64,000 bases of DNA from Cladosporium sp. IMV 00045 (lineage: Eukaryota > Ascomycota > Dothideomycetes > Cladosporiales > Cladosporiaceae): contig MSJI02000731.1 of the NCBI GenBank assembly GCA_001931905.2, positions 1 to 64,000 on the forward strand, given 5' to 3'. Below the pieces are notes generated by a model, which saw only the letters and a program-made list of their open reading frames with translations, was not told the DNA's origin and did not search any database. Each line of letters opens with the position of its first letter. Positions within the stretch are counted from its first letter, which is position 1. A program made the translations under genes and the position numbers. Of this stretch, positions 31,206 through 42,056 are shown one piece after another.

Positions 31206-32818
31206 TCAGATCTGCCTCGCCACCTTCCCCCCGACCCCAGGCCTCTCGTGTTCCCACTCATCCCTCAAACAGGCATAGACGAAATCCGTCTCCAGAATCA
31301 ACAGCGCGAGATTCCAGACGAGGGTGATGGCGTAGAAGAAATTGGCGTTGCCGCTGCCGGCGTAGATCCAGAGGTAGTGGAACGCCGGGCCCAAAAGCGT
31401 GGCGTACAGAAGGGCCGCGAGGGCGGGGAAGGGGTAGCGGTGGGTTGATGTTACTGTTGGGCAAGTTTCGTTAGAAAAGGGGCGACTTCGGGTACGAATT
31501 TCTTGCGTTCTTTTGGTCAAGAAGAATCGATGTTTGGGGGGCAGAACTTACTAGGAAACAAATGACCCATCAGAGTCGTCGTCGAAAGCCACGCTCCTAC
31601 TTCTCCCACATTTGCGTACGGTTGGAAAATCGCCAGCACGCCCAGCATGGCGACGACAGCCGCGAGGGGCTGGGTGCGCAGTCGTAGAGTGAAGGGCACG
31701 CTGTAGGCCAACATGTGCAGCCAGAAAACGCCGAGGAAGAAGGAGCGGAAGGCGTCGAACATTTCCGTGAAGAAATACCACCACAGGCCTGGATTGGGGG
31801 TGAGGTCTGGGAGGGAGAGGGGCGTGAGATAGAGGGATTGGAGGAAGGAGAAGGAGGGGAGGATGAGGCGGGAGAGGCCAAGGAGGATGAGAGTTGTGAG
31901 GGTGTAAAGGGAGAGGAACTGGAGGCTGAAGTGAAGAGCTGTTGGTTTGGTTCTTGTCGTCTTGGGGGTTGTTGGTTTGCTGTCCTGCTTAGTAGAAGGC
32001 GGCGCTTGTGCTTTGCAGACTTGATCATAGCAAAGGAGGCCAATGGGTGGAAGGAGTAGCAGAGGGTGTAGGCTGGTATAGCTTGCAAGCGCCAGAGCAT
32101 ATGATGTAGCTAAGGTGTTGGCTTGAGTGGCATGGCGGATACTCAGCAGCACGAAAAATGTCGTGAAGACAGTGGTCGGTCGTGCCAGGCATGTCAACAA
32201 CACAAAAGGATTGAACAAGATAAACGGCCGCCACGGACACGGGTTTCCAGCCTTGACCACGTCGCGGTGAGGTGTATACGCTGGACAGAGAGGCGACACC
32301 AGAAGCGGCGATCTCATACAGACAATCGGCCGAGAGAACATCGAGGGCGGTATACAAGATGATGCTGATCAAGCGGCCGAAGTAGGAGGAAGGCGAAGGG
32401 AGGATGGAGAACAAGGGCAGGAACAACGGCGCCTTTTCACGTGTATCAGTGTCAATGTGCTGTCTGGACTGAAGAGTGTATACGGTTATATCTGTGCTGA
32501 CCTGGTAGAAGATGCCGCCATCATATGGATCTAGGCCACGTTGGTATAGGAAGAGACCTTCCTGCACTGCACACCAATCTCAGCTCCTGCGCTTTCTCTT
32601 GACCAATATGGCTTCTTGTTCGATTGACTATAGTCCTTGCCATGTCGTCCCTACATACGTCTTTTGAAGGAGTTGACCGGTGTTGAGATCTCGGCGCGCA
32701 GGGTGAGGAGATCTGGCAGTGCTGGGAATGCTATGGGCAAGAGGAGGCGCAGGGCGACGGCGGAGGTGAACAAGATGCGTTTCGGATGCTCATTGTAGAG
32801 CTGGGCGAGGGCGTTCAT
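31206..32818 (-). CDS. gab1: GPI transamidase subunit PIG-U/Gab1, with +1 frameshift
   Basis: Multi-spanning ER membrane subunit of the GPI transamidase. Model: exons 32818-32659, 32566-32502, 32432-31552 and 31453-31206; introns 92, 69 and 98 bp. Exon 2 gives RLQEGLFLYQRGLDPYDGGIFYQ and exon 3 opens APLFLPLF, the family signature. Within exon 3 the frame must shift by one base. VSVAAVYL reads in one frame and FNPFVLLTCLARPTTVF in the next, at minus-strand CTT-G-TTC (extra base at about 32216). Removing that base gives a clean 450-aa protein with correct phases at all junctions, so both sides are real. It is either a sequencing/assembly indel, a disabling mutation or translational frameshifting; no splice option fits. 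The protein has many hydrophobic helices throughout. The 69-bp intron is frame-neutral and stop-free. Confidence 0.88.
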
Positions 32819-33117
32819 GGTTGGGGGATGTGTTGTATCATCCTTGGTGGAGGGTTATCACATCAAATAGAACAACGAGTAGTGTCAGTAAGGTAATATT
32901 GATTGATGAATTGATTAAAAGCTCCGGGTAATGGAATCAGGGTGCTGTGTCACCACCGAGCGCGGGCTGACCCCCATCTCGGTGCCGATCAGTGCTTCCC
33001 CGGATTTTGCGAGAGAGAAGCGACGCTGGATTTTTTGGACCTGGAACTTTTTGCGTGCAATCTTCAATCTCCACCACCAACCTCACACCCAACCCTCACC
33101 ACGTCCACACCCCAGCC
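32819..33117. promoter_or_regulatory. Divergent promoter region PIG-U/pescadillo
   Basis: 299 bp between the two start codons. The pescadillo side has a CCACCACCAACCTCACACCCAACCC-type pyrimidine/CA-rich leader. No defined factor site recognised. Confidence 0.45.
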
Positions 33118-35228
33118 ATGGCGAGGATCAAGAAGAAGGGTATGACATCTGAAATAATCAGCGACCTTATTCATGCTAATAACATACCCCAGGCACCGCT
33201 GGCAATGCCAAAAACTACATGACCCGCTCGCAGGCGGTCCGCAAACTGCAACTCTCCCTCCCAGACTTCCGCCGACTATGTATCTTCAAAGGAATCTACC
33301 CTCGCGAGCCGCGCAACAAGAAGCGCGTGAACAAGTCTTCCACCGCCTCCACCACATTCTACTACACCAAGGACATCCAGTACCTACTCCACGAGCCGCT
33401 GCTAGCCAAGTTCCGCGACCAGAAAGCCCTCGCAAAGAAGATTAGCAAGGCCCTCGGCCGCAACGATGTCGGCGATGCCGCGCGCTTCGAGAAGAACCTC
33501 ACTCCCAAGTTGAAGCTGGATCACATCATCAAGGAGCGCTACCCCACCTTCGTCGATGCGCTCAGAGATTTGGACGATGCGCTGAGCATGCTTTTCCTGT
33601 TCGCCAACCTGCCCGGCAACCAGAATGTGCCGCCCAAGATGATCGCCAGGTGCCAGCGTTTGACGATGGAGTTTGAGCACTTTTTGATCAGGACACACGC
33701 CATGAGGAAGAGCTTTCTGAGTATCAAGGGAATCTACTACCAGGCCACCATTCAGGGCCAGGATATTCTGTGGCTGGTTCCCTACAAGTTTGTGCAGACT
33801 GCCGGTCCCGATGTCGACTTCAGAATCATGGCCACCTTTGTCGAGTTCTACGCCACGCTTCTCAGCTTCGTCAACTACCGACTCTACTCCAGCATCGGAC
33901 TGGTCTACCCTCCCAGATTCGACCTCAAGAGCGAAGAGCAAGGTGCGGAACTGAACGCTTTCCAGTTGGAAGGACAGCAACTTGAGGAGCAGGCAGAGGC
34001 CGCCAGCCTGATGGACACTGGCGCAAACGAGAAGGCACAGGCAGAGGCGGACAGATTACTCGCCGACCCTGAAGCAGAGCAAAACGGCGAGCCTCAATCA
34101 TCATACGCCACCGCGCCTGAGACGTCCGTCGTGGAAAAGAGCGAGACTGGCGAGCCTACCGAAACCCCACTCGCAGCCCTCGACCAATTCGCTTCAATAG
34201 ACCCCAACGCCGACGCTCTCCAGCAGCCCTCTCTCACCGCAGACTCTCAGGTCGCCGGCAAGCTTTTCTCTCCCTTCACCTTCTTCCTGAACCGCGAGAC
34301 CCCCCGTCACTCTCTCGAGTTCCTCCTCAAGGCCTTCGGCTGCCGCCGCGTCGGCTGGGACAGCACCCTCGGCGAAGGCGCCTACTGCGACGCGTCCGAC
34401 CCCCGCATCACCCACCAAGTCATCGACCGCCCTGAGATCCCTGTCCCCGACCCCGAGGACGACGACGAAGACGCCGCCGCCGCGCGCAAGGCCAACGAAC
34501 GCGTCCCCGGCCGCATCTACGTCCAACCCCAGTGGATCTGGGACTCCATCAACGCCGGCCAGCTGCAGCGTCCGGACCTTTACGCTCCTGGCGCCACTCT
34601 CCCACCCCATCTCAGCCCGTGGGTCAAGCCCAAAAAGGGCGAGTACGATCCCACGAAGTCCCTCGAGGAGCAGGAACTGGAAGGCGAGGCCGAAGCCGCC
34701 GCCGTGGCAGACGAAGACTCCGAGAGCGAAGACGAAGCAACCAGCGCGAGCGACGACAAGCAAGCCGCAGACCTCGACGACGAAGCAGCCGACATCGAGC
34801 AAGGCGAAGGCATGGACGTCAACCTGGCGGGCTCCGACGACGACGAGTCGTCAGAAGCCGAGGCCGACGACGATGAATTCGGCGGCTTCTCCGGCGACGA
34901 AGACACCACCGCCGCCTCAGCCGAGCAGAGCGCCTCGACCGCCGCGCTCGCCCACCAGGCCGAACTGGAAGCCGAAGCGCGCGGGCAGACAGTCAAGGCT
35001 TCCAAGCCTCCCACGGCGAAGGAGAAGGTCGCCGCGGCCAAGGACAAGCGCAGCAAGGCCGAGCGCGAGGCCGACGAGGACCTCGAGCGCCGCAAGATGA
35101 TGGCGCCCCGGCGCAAGCGCAAGATGTACGAGAAGATGGTGTATTCCAATGCCAGGAAGGATGAGGAGGCGGAGAGGTTGAGGGAGAAGAGGAGGAAGAT
35201 TGAGAGGAAGGGGAAGAAGGCTGCGTAA
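33118..35228 (+). CDS. nop7: Pescadillo homologue Nop7/PES1
   Basis: Nucleolar scaffold of the PeBoW (Nop7-Erb1-Ytm1) complex needed for 27S pre-rRNA processing and 60S assembly. Model: exons 33118-33139 and 33193-35228 (685 aa). The 53-bp intron follows MARIKKK, so exon 1 encodes only 7 codons and one base. The pescadillo N-domain is complete ([32 protein letters not shown]). A BRCT domain spans about 360-470, beginning [20 protein letters not shown] and including [10 protein letters not shown]. The tail is long, strongly acidic (Asp/Glu/Ser) and then Lys/Arg-rich with [17 protein letters not shown], as in other fungal Nop7. Length is normal. It is one of several ribosome or RNA genes in this part of the window. 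Confidence 0.96.
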
Positions 35229-35995
35229 GCGAAACGAAGTGAAGAAAAGGTGTTGCAACTAATTTTCCCCGAATCAATCAATCTACTACACAAAAGAAGT
35301 TTTGGAGCGTTTGGGGTTCCAGGAGTTTTTTTCCTTGCTAGAAAAGTCTTTGTTGTTAAGGGGTAGGCGCGTGTGTATGTATGAATATTCGCTATAAAAA
35401 AGAAACATACCTTACGTTGCTCACTTCCTCTTCACATCTGATCATATCTGTCAAATCTTTCGATCATATCGAATCACGCTCAAAGCACTAGCGGACCACC
35501 TCTACGACCTCCCTCAATCTCTACATGTAATAACTCTTGACCTTTGAGTTTCGTCCAAAGTCAACAACGCCACTGGAGCGAGAAGTGAGGACTAGCAAAG
35601 AAAAATTGCTGTGCATTGATTGATCGGATCGGAAAGTTGGCGAAGATATGACGGAGGAATTTAATGAAATGACAGGCTGCAGAAGAATAAATGTTGATTT
35701 TTTATAAATTTCGTACCGGAAGGGGTATCTACTTCTTCTCTTTTCGCCGCCAAATCTATATACGCCTTGGTCAGATAGGGAAATGATGAATCTCGCTGCA
35801 TAGCTAAGGTGGCCAGACGATATGAAGGTAAGCAAGCACGAAACCAGCCAACAGCATAATTCCAGCCAGCAAACACCAACAAGGCAGAGAATCCACACGA
35901 TCCCCATTCTCGCTTTTTCGGTCCAATGCTATTTCGTTCCAAGTCTGGTTTCCGATTCCTTTTTTTTTTCTTTACTACTACATCTGCAATCCAGC
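35229..35995. other. Convergent 3' intergenic region PES1/LOS1
   Basis: 767 bp between two stop codons; no gene supported. A T10 run lies at about 35960-35970. Confidence 0.4.
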
Positions 35996-38900
35996 TCAAC
36001 TCTTAGCGCCCTGCACGAACCCCGCGAAAAACTTCTTAAACCCAAGCACATCGTCGCCCTCAGCGTGCTTGACAAACTCGAGCGCACCGGCCTCGCCCGC
36101 GCCCAAACCCCTCAATTCCGCCAGCAACTGCTCTCTATACACATTGCCCGTCTTTCTGAGAATCGTCCACTGCAGCGCGGCAGCTTCCTGGAGCACACTC
36201 CTGATCTGCGCGTCGCCGGGGCTGAAAGCCGGTGCAGAAATGAGAGCCCATGGCAGCGGTGCGAAGGTGGAGAGGACGAAGCTGTCGAAGCCGGGAAGGG
36301 CGGGGTTGGGCGGTGCGGTGGAGGAGGGGGAGACGTCGGGCCCGCCCCAGATGGTGGTCATGCGGGTGAGGACGGAGAGGGCGAGGCGGGCGGTGGGGGG
36401 GTCGCTGGGGTCTTGGGAGAAGTGGGTGATGGTGGTGAGGAAGGTGTCGAAGGTGGATTGGTTGGTGGGGCTGACGAGGACGGAGCCCAGGTCATTGTTG
36501 AGGATGACGAGGATGAAGTTCAGGTATTGGAGTTTCAGCTCTTTGAGTTGGATGCTGTCGTCTGTGCCGGAGACGGGGGCGGACATGCCGGCGAAGACTT
36601 TTTGGAGGAGGGGGGAGAGGAGTTGGTCCAGGATGGTGAAGATTTCCGACTTGAAGCCGTAGACGACTTGGACGAGGAGCCGGAGGAACATGGCCATTTC
36701 GTCGTTGGAGGAGGCGGGGGAGAGGAGGCCTTCGATCCAGCGGGGGAGTTGGGGGAGGATGCGAGATCCGAGGACGCCCATGAGACGGCTGAAGGAGTGT
36801 CTAGCTGCAGTGCGGATCTCGAGGGAGTTTTTGACTTCGCCAATAGCAGCGAGCATGTTTTCACTGGCTTGTCCGAATACGTCCGAAACTTCACTTGGAG
36901 GTGGACCGCCGGATTTCGAACCAGGCGTCCAGTCCGAAAAGCCGCTTGCGAGAGTACCAAAGGCCATGATGATGTGGTGAACCTGCAATGTAGCTCGCTC
37001 GTCCCCGGCCTTCGCTGCAGCAACGCTGTTGCTCAAGTCTGCCTCCAGTGGGTTAATAACGTAGCTGGCAACCTGGACCTTGGTCTCGGCAGGGACTGCA
37101 TGCGCAGAAGCGACGCAGCCAACAGCCTCGAAGAGGAACAGCTGCGCTGTGAAGACAGCATCGGCTGATTGGTCGTCTCCATCACTGGACATGTCCTCTT
37201 CCTCACGGTCCTCCGGCAGCTCAGCCTTGACCTTGAGCAGGTCACCCATAGCCTGGATGATGGTTTGCGCGACGTCACCCAGCTGAGGGCGCAGGTGGCG
37301 GACGAAGCGCTGGAAAAGGTACCACGAACGTAAGCGCACTTTGACGTGGTTGCTGCGGACAAAAGACACAAAGTTCTCGAGCACCTTGTGGATGAGAGCA
37401 GGGTTTTGCTCGAAGTACTGCATGTAGCGGCAGCAGATCTCCATGTATTGAAGCTGGATGGCCGGGTGTGGGTAAGAGGCGAGGCCGGTGTTGACCATCT
37501 TATCCATCATCTCCAGCAGACGTTGTGAGGCGAGGGATGAAGGGACGCTCTTCGCGTACAGGCCACCATTCTTGACAGCGAGTTCTCCAAACAAGAACAT
37601 CTCGTGCAGCGCCAAGTCAAGGTCGCGCCAGTTGGGCTTCTCAGGGCTTTCTATGCGGCTGAGAGTGTCACCGACGACCTTACTGAGCACGTCGATGACG
37701 AGCGTCTCGTCAACGGCCGCGACAGTTTGCTGGAGCACATGCAGGCGCTTTCTCAATTCTTGGAACTCCGCCTCATCGGTAGCCTCGTCCTCCTCACCCC
37801 ACGACGCGGTCTCGTCATACTTCATCTTAGCGACAATGGGCTCAAGGATGGCAGGAAGCAAGCCACTGTAATGGCTAGGCAGCCCACCTTTTGACTTGAC
37901 GAATTTTCTGAACATCGTGAGCAGATCCGTCAGAGAAGGGATGACCGCCGAGCAAATTTCGTCGTATTCGTCGGAGAAGAAGCGGAGCAAGCAGGGCATG
38001 AAGTTCTGCAGCTCGACGTCTGCTTTTGAGCGAGTTTCCGCATCGACCGAGTCGTTGTCGAGGACCTTTACGATGTCGAACATGACGTTGTTCACGAGCT
38101 TTGCCACGGTTTCGGCGAGGTCTGTGTCGTAGTTCGGGGTAGTGCGCAATTCTGACAGTGCAGGACTTGCGACGAGTTGCTCTACGATGGTTCCCAGGTT
38201 GAGATAGCGAATCAGCTCGATCTTGTCCCCAGCACTCATCTTCTTGCCCACCGTTTCGGTGAACGTATCGATAGCCGCGTCTCTGGCCTTTGATTCCTTG
38301 CTTTCTGTCCCAGAGCTGCCTTGCTGACCCGCGAGTTGCAACAGGGCGCTCTGAATGTTCTGATTGATGACCAGCCAAATGTCAATCCAGCTCACCCACT
38401 TAGCCACGGTTCTGAGGCAAGCCTCCACGATCCCAAGGTCGATATCCTGCCACCTCGACAGAATCTCTTGCCATGTCGCCGCGATCTTGTTGACATCTCT
38501 TGCACGCACGAGGTCTTTGAGCTCCGTGCTCCGCTTCGCCTCCTCCGGTGTACGGGGAATAAGCTGATCGGCGATCTCGTCGTGAACAGAGCCCACGATG
38601 CGGAGGTAGAGGATGGTAGCGGGCGGGTTTGCGGTGCCGATGTTGGAGCCCTCGCCCGCGAGTGATCTGAAATCGTCGAAGAAGCTGGTCCAGTCCGAGG
38701 GATACAAGTAAGTGAAGAGGTAGGTGAAAGTCTGTGTGAGCTTGTTCTGGATGGACGGGCTGTCCACTTCCTGCGAGCCGACGTCGTAGCGCTGGCGGAC
38801 GTATCCCATCAGACTGTCGCGGACGTACACCAGGCTCTGCTGGTCCAGGTTCTGCGTCTGAACGGCATTGTTCAGGATCTCGAGTGCGACGACCCGCACC

Positions 38901-39064
38901 ACTTCTGAAGGCGCCGTGGGGCGCACGAAGAGTGTGAGACAGACTTGCCAGCCGTTCGGGTCCTGGCGCAGCTGGTTGAGGAAATCGTAGGCCTGGGCCT
39001 TGAGGTTGTTGTCGGTGGAGGGGTTGAATGCGATTTCGATCGCATTCTCGACTTGTGCGTCCAT
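35996..39064 (-). CDS. los1: Exportin-T (LOS1), tRNA nuclear export receptor
   Basis: Karyopherin-beta that carries mature tRNA, with Ran-GTP, out of the nucleus. Single exon, 1022 aa, the usual size for filamentous-fungal exportin-T. It starts MDAQVENAIEIAFNPSTD, and the N-terminal block LKAQAYDFLNQLRQDPNGWQVCL is the conserved importin-beta N-terminal-like/Xpo1-like region. The body is HEAT-repeat helices (for example FLFGELAVKNGG and LQYMEICCRYMQYFEQNP). The C-terminus ends in FKKFFAGFVQGAKS. The 3' part is strongly G/C-biased, which creates a 448-aa mirror frame on the plus strand that is not a gene. TFIIIA and RPB6 follow within 3 kb. Confidence 0.95.
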   Translation of the reverse strand: MDAQVENAIEIAFNPSTDNNLKAQAYDFLNQLRQDPNGWQVCLTLFVRPTAPSEVVRVVALEILNNAVQTQNLDQQSLVYVRDSLMGYVRQRYDVGSQEVDSPSIQNKLTQTFTYLFTYLYPSDWTSFFDDFRSLAGEGSNIGTANPPATILYLRIVGSVHDEIADQLIPRTPEEAKRSTELKDLVRARDVNKIAATWQEILSRWQDIDLGIVEACLRTVAKWVSWIDIWLVINQNIQSALLQLAGQQGSSGTESKESKARDAAIDTFTETVGKKMSAGDKIELIRYLNLGTIVEQLVASPALSELRTTPNYDTDLAETVAKLVNNVMFDIVKVLDNDSVDAETRSKADVELQNFMPCLLRFFSDEYDEICSAVIPSLTDLLTMFRKFVKSKGGLPSHYSGLLPAILEPIVAKMKYDETASWGEEDEATDEAEFQELRKRLHVLQQTVAAVDETLVIDVLSKVVGDTLSRIESPEKPNWRDLDLALHEMFLFGELAVKNGGLYAKSVPSSLASQRLLEMMDKMVNTGLASYPHPAIQLQYMEICCRYMQYFEQNPALIHKVLENFVSFVRSNHVKVRLRSWYLFQRFVRHLRPQLGDVAQTIIQAMGDLLKVKAELPEDREEEDMSSDGDDQSADAVFTAQLFLFEAVGCVASAHAVPAETKVQVASYVINPLEADLSNSVAAAKAGDERATLQVHHIIMAFGTLASGFSDWTPGSKSGGPPPSEVSDVFGQASENMLAAIGEVKNSLEIRTAARHSFSRLMGVLGSRILPQLPRWIEGLLSPASSNDEMAMFLRLLVQVVYGFKSEIFTILDQLLSPLLQKVFAGMSAPVSGTDDSIQLKELKLQYLNFILVILNNDLGSVLVSPTNQSTFDTFLTTITHFSQDPSDPPTARLALSVLTRMTTIWGGPDVSPSSTAPPNPALPGFDSFVLSTFAPLPWALISAPAFSPGDAQIRSVLQEAAALQWTILRKTGNVYREQLLAELRGLGAGEAGALEFVKHAEGDDVLGFKKFFAGFVQGAKS

Positions 39065-39960
39065 TTTTGGATGTGCGTGTGGTTCGTTGGTGGCTCGTGT
39101 GTGCTTCTCTTGTGATTATATCGTTCAATGCCTTGGCAGCGCGCCTTGCTCACGCTGCCTCGTTCGGCACAACTTTACTGAGACATTGCTTCCTGCTCTT
39201 TTAATCCAGTAATAATGTGTAGTGAAGGCTGTTGAGTCGGTCCAGCGGTGAGTCAATGCGCCACTGAAGCCGTGCGGTGTTTGTTAAGAAGCGAGTCGGC
39301 GCCCGTAGAGATCCAGATGCAGAAAGTCCGGCAAGCAAAGAGACTCGTAATACGTGCAGTCGTGTGTTGTGGGATTGGTATGTGGTTGATTTAGTGTTGC
39401 AAGCAAGGTGTCTTGTGATGATTTCCGCTGCAAAATCTCGCCCCCGCAGTCCCTCTCTCTCGCTTTCTGCATGTTCGGTGGGGAATTCACTTCAGTCAGA
39501 GTTCATGGCACGTGCCATTTGCATACGTCAATTTATGAAACCACCGACCTTCCGCAAGTGTGCAAAATGGAACGAGGGATTCTGGTTTTCTCACATACCA
39601 AAGTCATTAATATAGTGGGAAAATTTTTCTGTTCGTTGTAAGCCGATAACACGGAAAGAAATCAAATCAAAGCTCAAACCAGGCAAAAAAGCCAGCGAAC
39701 CTTTGAAGCATGCTCTGCAGACCCTGAAAAATAGATATGTTGGAATAGTTGAATCAAGATGGACATCTCTTGAGTTACCGCATCGTTTGACTCTTTCATA
39801 GCATCGCCATACAGGAACAGTAGCCACAATTGATGAGAAGAGTTAAATTTCAGAAACGATCGCTCATGAAAGACTTCGATGCTTTCAACCAAGCGATGAT
39901 TAAGATGCTACCAGGGGTATCTGTACTAAAAGCAAAGAAGAAACGCCACGCTAAACTTTT
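39065..39960. other. Intergenic region LOS1/TFIIIA
   Basis: 896 bp upstream of LOS1 and downstream of TFIIIA; A/T-richer than its neighbours between about 39600 and 39960. No gene or RNA recognised. Confidence 0.4.
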
Positions 39961-41721
39961 TCACATCCCAGACAAAGCTGGATCGATAGCATCCTCGCCC
40001 ATGCCCGTATCTTGCACCGCGTGGGGCTGCAGGAAATCCCCCAAGCCATTGCCCACGACCGGCGGCATCATCTGATCGTGGTTCTGTTTCTCGAGCTGAA
40101 GGCCTTCGACCAAACGACGCCTCAGCTCGCGGTCTTCCTCTGCTTCCAACTCTTCACCTCCACCGATCCAGAACTTGCCGCCTTCGTGTGCCTCTCGCTC
40201 GACCAGAGCGTCGTTGAAATCGTCGATGTTCCATTCGTGGACCATGTCCATGTGCGTTTCGAGGTCGCCGTTGCGCATGAAGCGTTGCGGACATGAACTT
40301 TCCAAACAAGCGATGGGGCGGTCTTTCTCGTAGCCGTACCCGGTGAGTAGCGAGGCAGCATCTTCCATCTTCTTGACCGCAGGAGACCGGACTCGACTAC
40401 CTGGGGGTTTGCTCTTCTGGCCGGGCCTGGAGGTTCCTGGTAGATTCAAGTGCTGAGTGCGGACATGCTCTTCCAGGTTGGCCTTGGTGCCGAAACTGTA
40501 GCCACAGCCCTGGCCGTTCCAGCCTTCCGTCTTTTTACTCTTGCTCAGATCAAATTGACCACAGATAAATTTCTTCGTCTTGGCGTGTACTGTTTGGATG
40601 TGCACTTTCATGTTACCAGCTTTGGTAAACTTCCTACCGCATCCCGGTTCTGGACACTCGAACCGCTGGCGGTCGGTCAAAGAGGAATGCTCAATATCCA
40701 TGTGTGCCACCAGAGCTCGATTGGTCTCGCAAGCCTTCCCGCAGGTACTGCAGGTTGGAGGGTGAACGATCTTGATGTGGGTTTGAAGCTCCGCGTAGGA
40801 CGAAAAGCCGACTTGCGAGCTCTGCAATGACATTGCGTCGTCGACATCGTCCATGGCAGCATCCTCGTCATTTCCAGTCGGTGCACAAATCTGGCAGAAG
40901 TAACGCGCCCCAGAATGACAGCGTGCCTCGTGCGCCTTGAGCTGTCTCGGATTGGCGAAGGTTTGCCCGCACTCTTCAGCCTGGTCATCGTCCATTTCAC
41001 CAATCTCCACATGGGTGCACCTGAAAGCCTTCTCGTTCAAATGGACCGACTTGATGTGCCTCTGCAGAGTTTCCTGTTTCCTGAACTCTTTCCCACACTC
41101 CTGACAGCGAGTCTGTTCCTTCTCTTCGTGCATGGCCATATGTCTGCGAAGCCTCGTGGCAGTATGAAAGCCTTTCCCACATTGCTCTTTCTGGTCGTTT
41201 TCAGCGTTGTGAATCTCGTATGTGCATACATAGCTGCGCTCATCGTTGTGTTTGGCCTTGATGTGAGCTTTGAGGTGCTCGTTGCGTAAGAAGCTCTTGT
41301 CGCAGCCTTCCTCCGTGCATGGAAATGGTCTCTCGTTGGTGTGGGAGCGAATGTGCATCTGAAGGCGGATGGGACGGTCAAAGGCCTTGTCGCAGCCTTC
41401 GTACGTGCATTTGAAGTTCTTTGCTCGCTTGGAGCTGGATGCCGAGGTGACCGATGTCCCAGCGACGGATTCGGCACGTTCGGTGCCAGGCGGAGAATCT
41501 TGCGAAGAAGGAGTACTTGCGAGTGTAGGAGTGGCTATATCTTCTATCGGTGATCTGCTATCCCATAATCCACCGGCTTCATGTTGTTAGTGAGATGTAC
41601 GGAAGATTAGTAGCGGTAAGTAGATAGACTGACCTTCATCCACGCGCTGCTTCTTGGCCGACAGATAGTCGGTCTCAGCAGCCGCAGCCCTTTTCTTCGA
41701 CATCGCCGCCGCAGACGCCAT
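39961..41721 (-). CDS. Transcription factor IIIA-type C2H2 zinc-finger protein
   Basis: Likely TFIIIA, which binds the internal control region of 5S rRNA genes and recruits TFIIIC/TFIIIB. Model: exons 41721-41634 and 41576-39961 (567 aa), with a 57-bp phase-1 intron (GTCAGT...CTCACTAACAACATGAAG). After a short basic N-terminus (SKKRAAAAETD ... SAKKQR) and a Ser-rich stretch come nine or ten C2H2 fingers. They start FKCTYEGCDKAF and FPCTEEGCDKSF. Several have long inserts between the two cysteines (finger 3 CTYEIHNAENDQKEQC, finger 9 CGQFDLSKSKKTEGWNGQGC). A gap with SRVRSPAVKKMEDAASLLTGYGY precedes the last finger, followed by an acidic helix-rich tail. Finger number, inserts and divergence from RPB6 support TFIIIA; another multi-finger factor is not excluded. 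Confidence 0.85.
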
Positions 41722-42056
41722 GTCTGGGAAACATGCAAAACGAGTCTGGACGAAACTAGGACTGCTCACGTGTCGAAACCAAATAAATATCTAATGCAAC
41801 TTTTGTGATCGCGAGACCCTTGGCCGGTGTGGAGAAAAAGTAGCGGCTAGATCCGACCAGATCCGCGCTAGCGCCAAATGCAAGTTTAGAGGTCGCGCGC
41901 CGTCTTTCGAGAAATGTTGCTAAGAAGGCTTTCACATGCAAAACATCCGTCTGTAAATCACCACAACCACCCCGACTCGATCCACCGACATCCATACACG
42001 CGCTGAGCGACCAGCGGCCACACTCATTACGAAACTTCGATACATCACAGTTCAAC
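41722..42056. promoter_or_regulatory. Divergent promoter region TFIIIA/RPB6
   Basis: 335 bp shared by a Pol III factor gene and the gene for a subunit common to Pol I, II and III. An imperfect repeat TAGATCCGACC/AGATCCGCGCTAG lies at about 41847-41871. I cannot assign factor sites. Confidence 0.5.

Noticed and set aside
32025..32567. Reading the PIG-U exon 2-3 frame straight through without introns
   Set aside because: It would insert 23 non-family residues between GGIFYQ and APLFLPLF, and good enough GT/AG signals flank exactly that piece.
35822..37168. 448-aa plus-strand frame opposite exportin-T
   Set aside because: Low-complexity Gly/Glu/Val sequence produced by the G/C-biased codons of LOS1; no family character.
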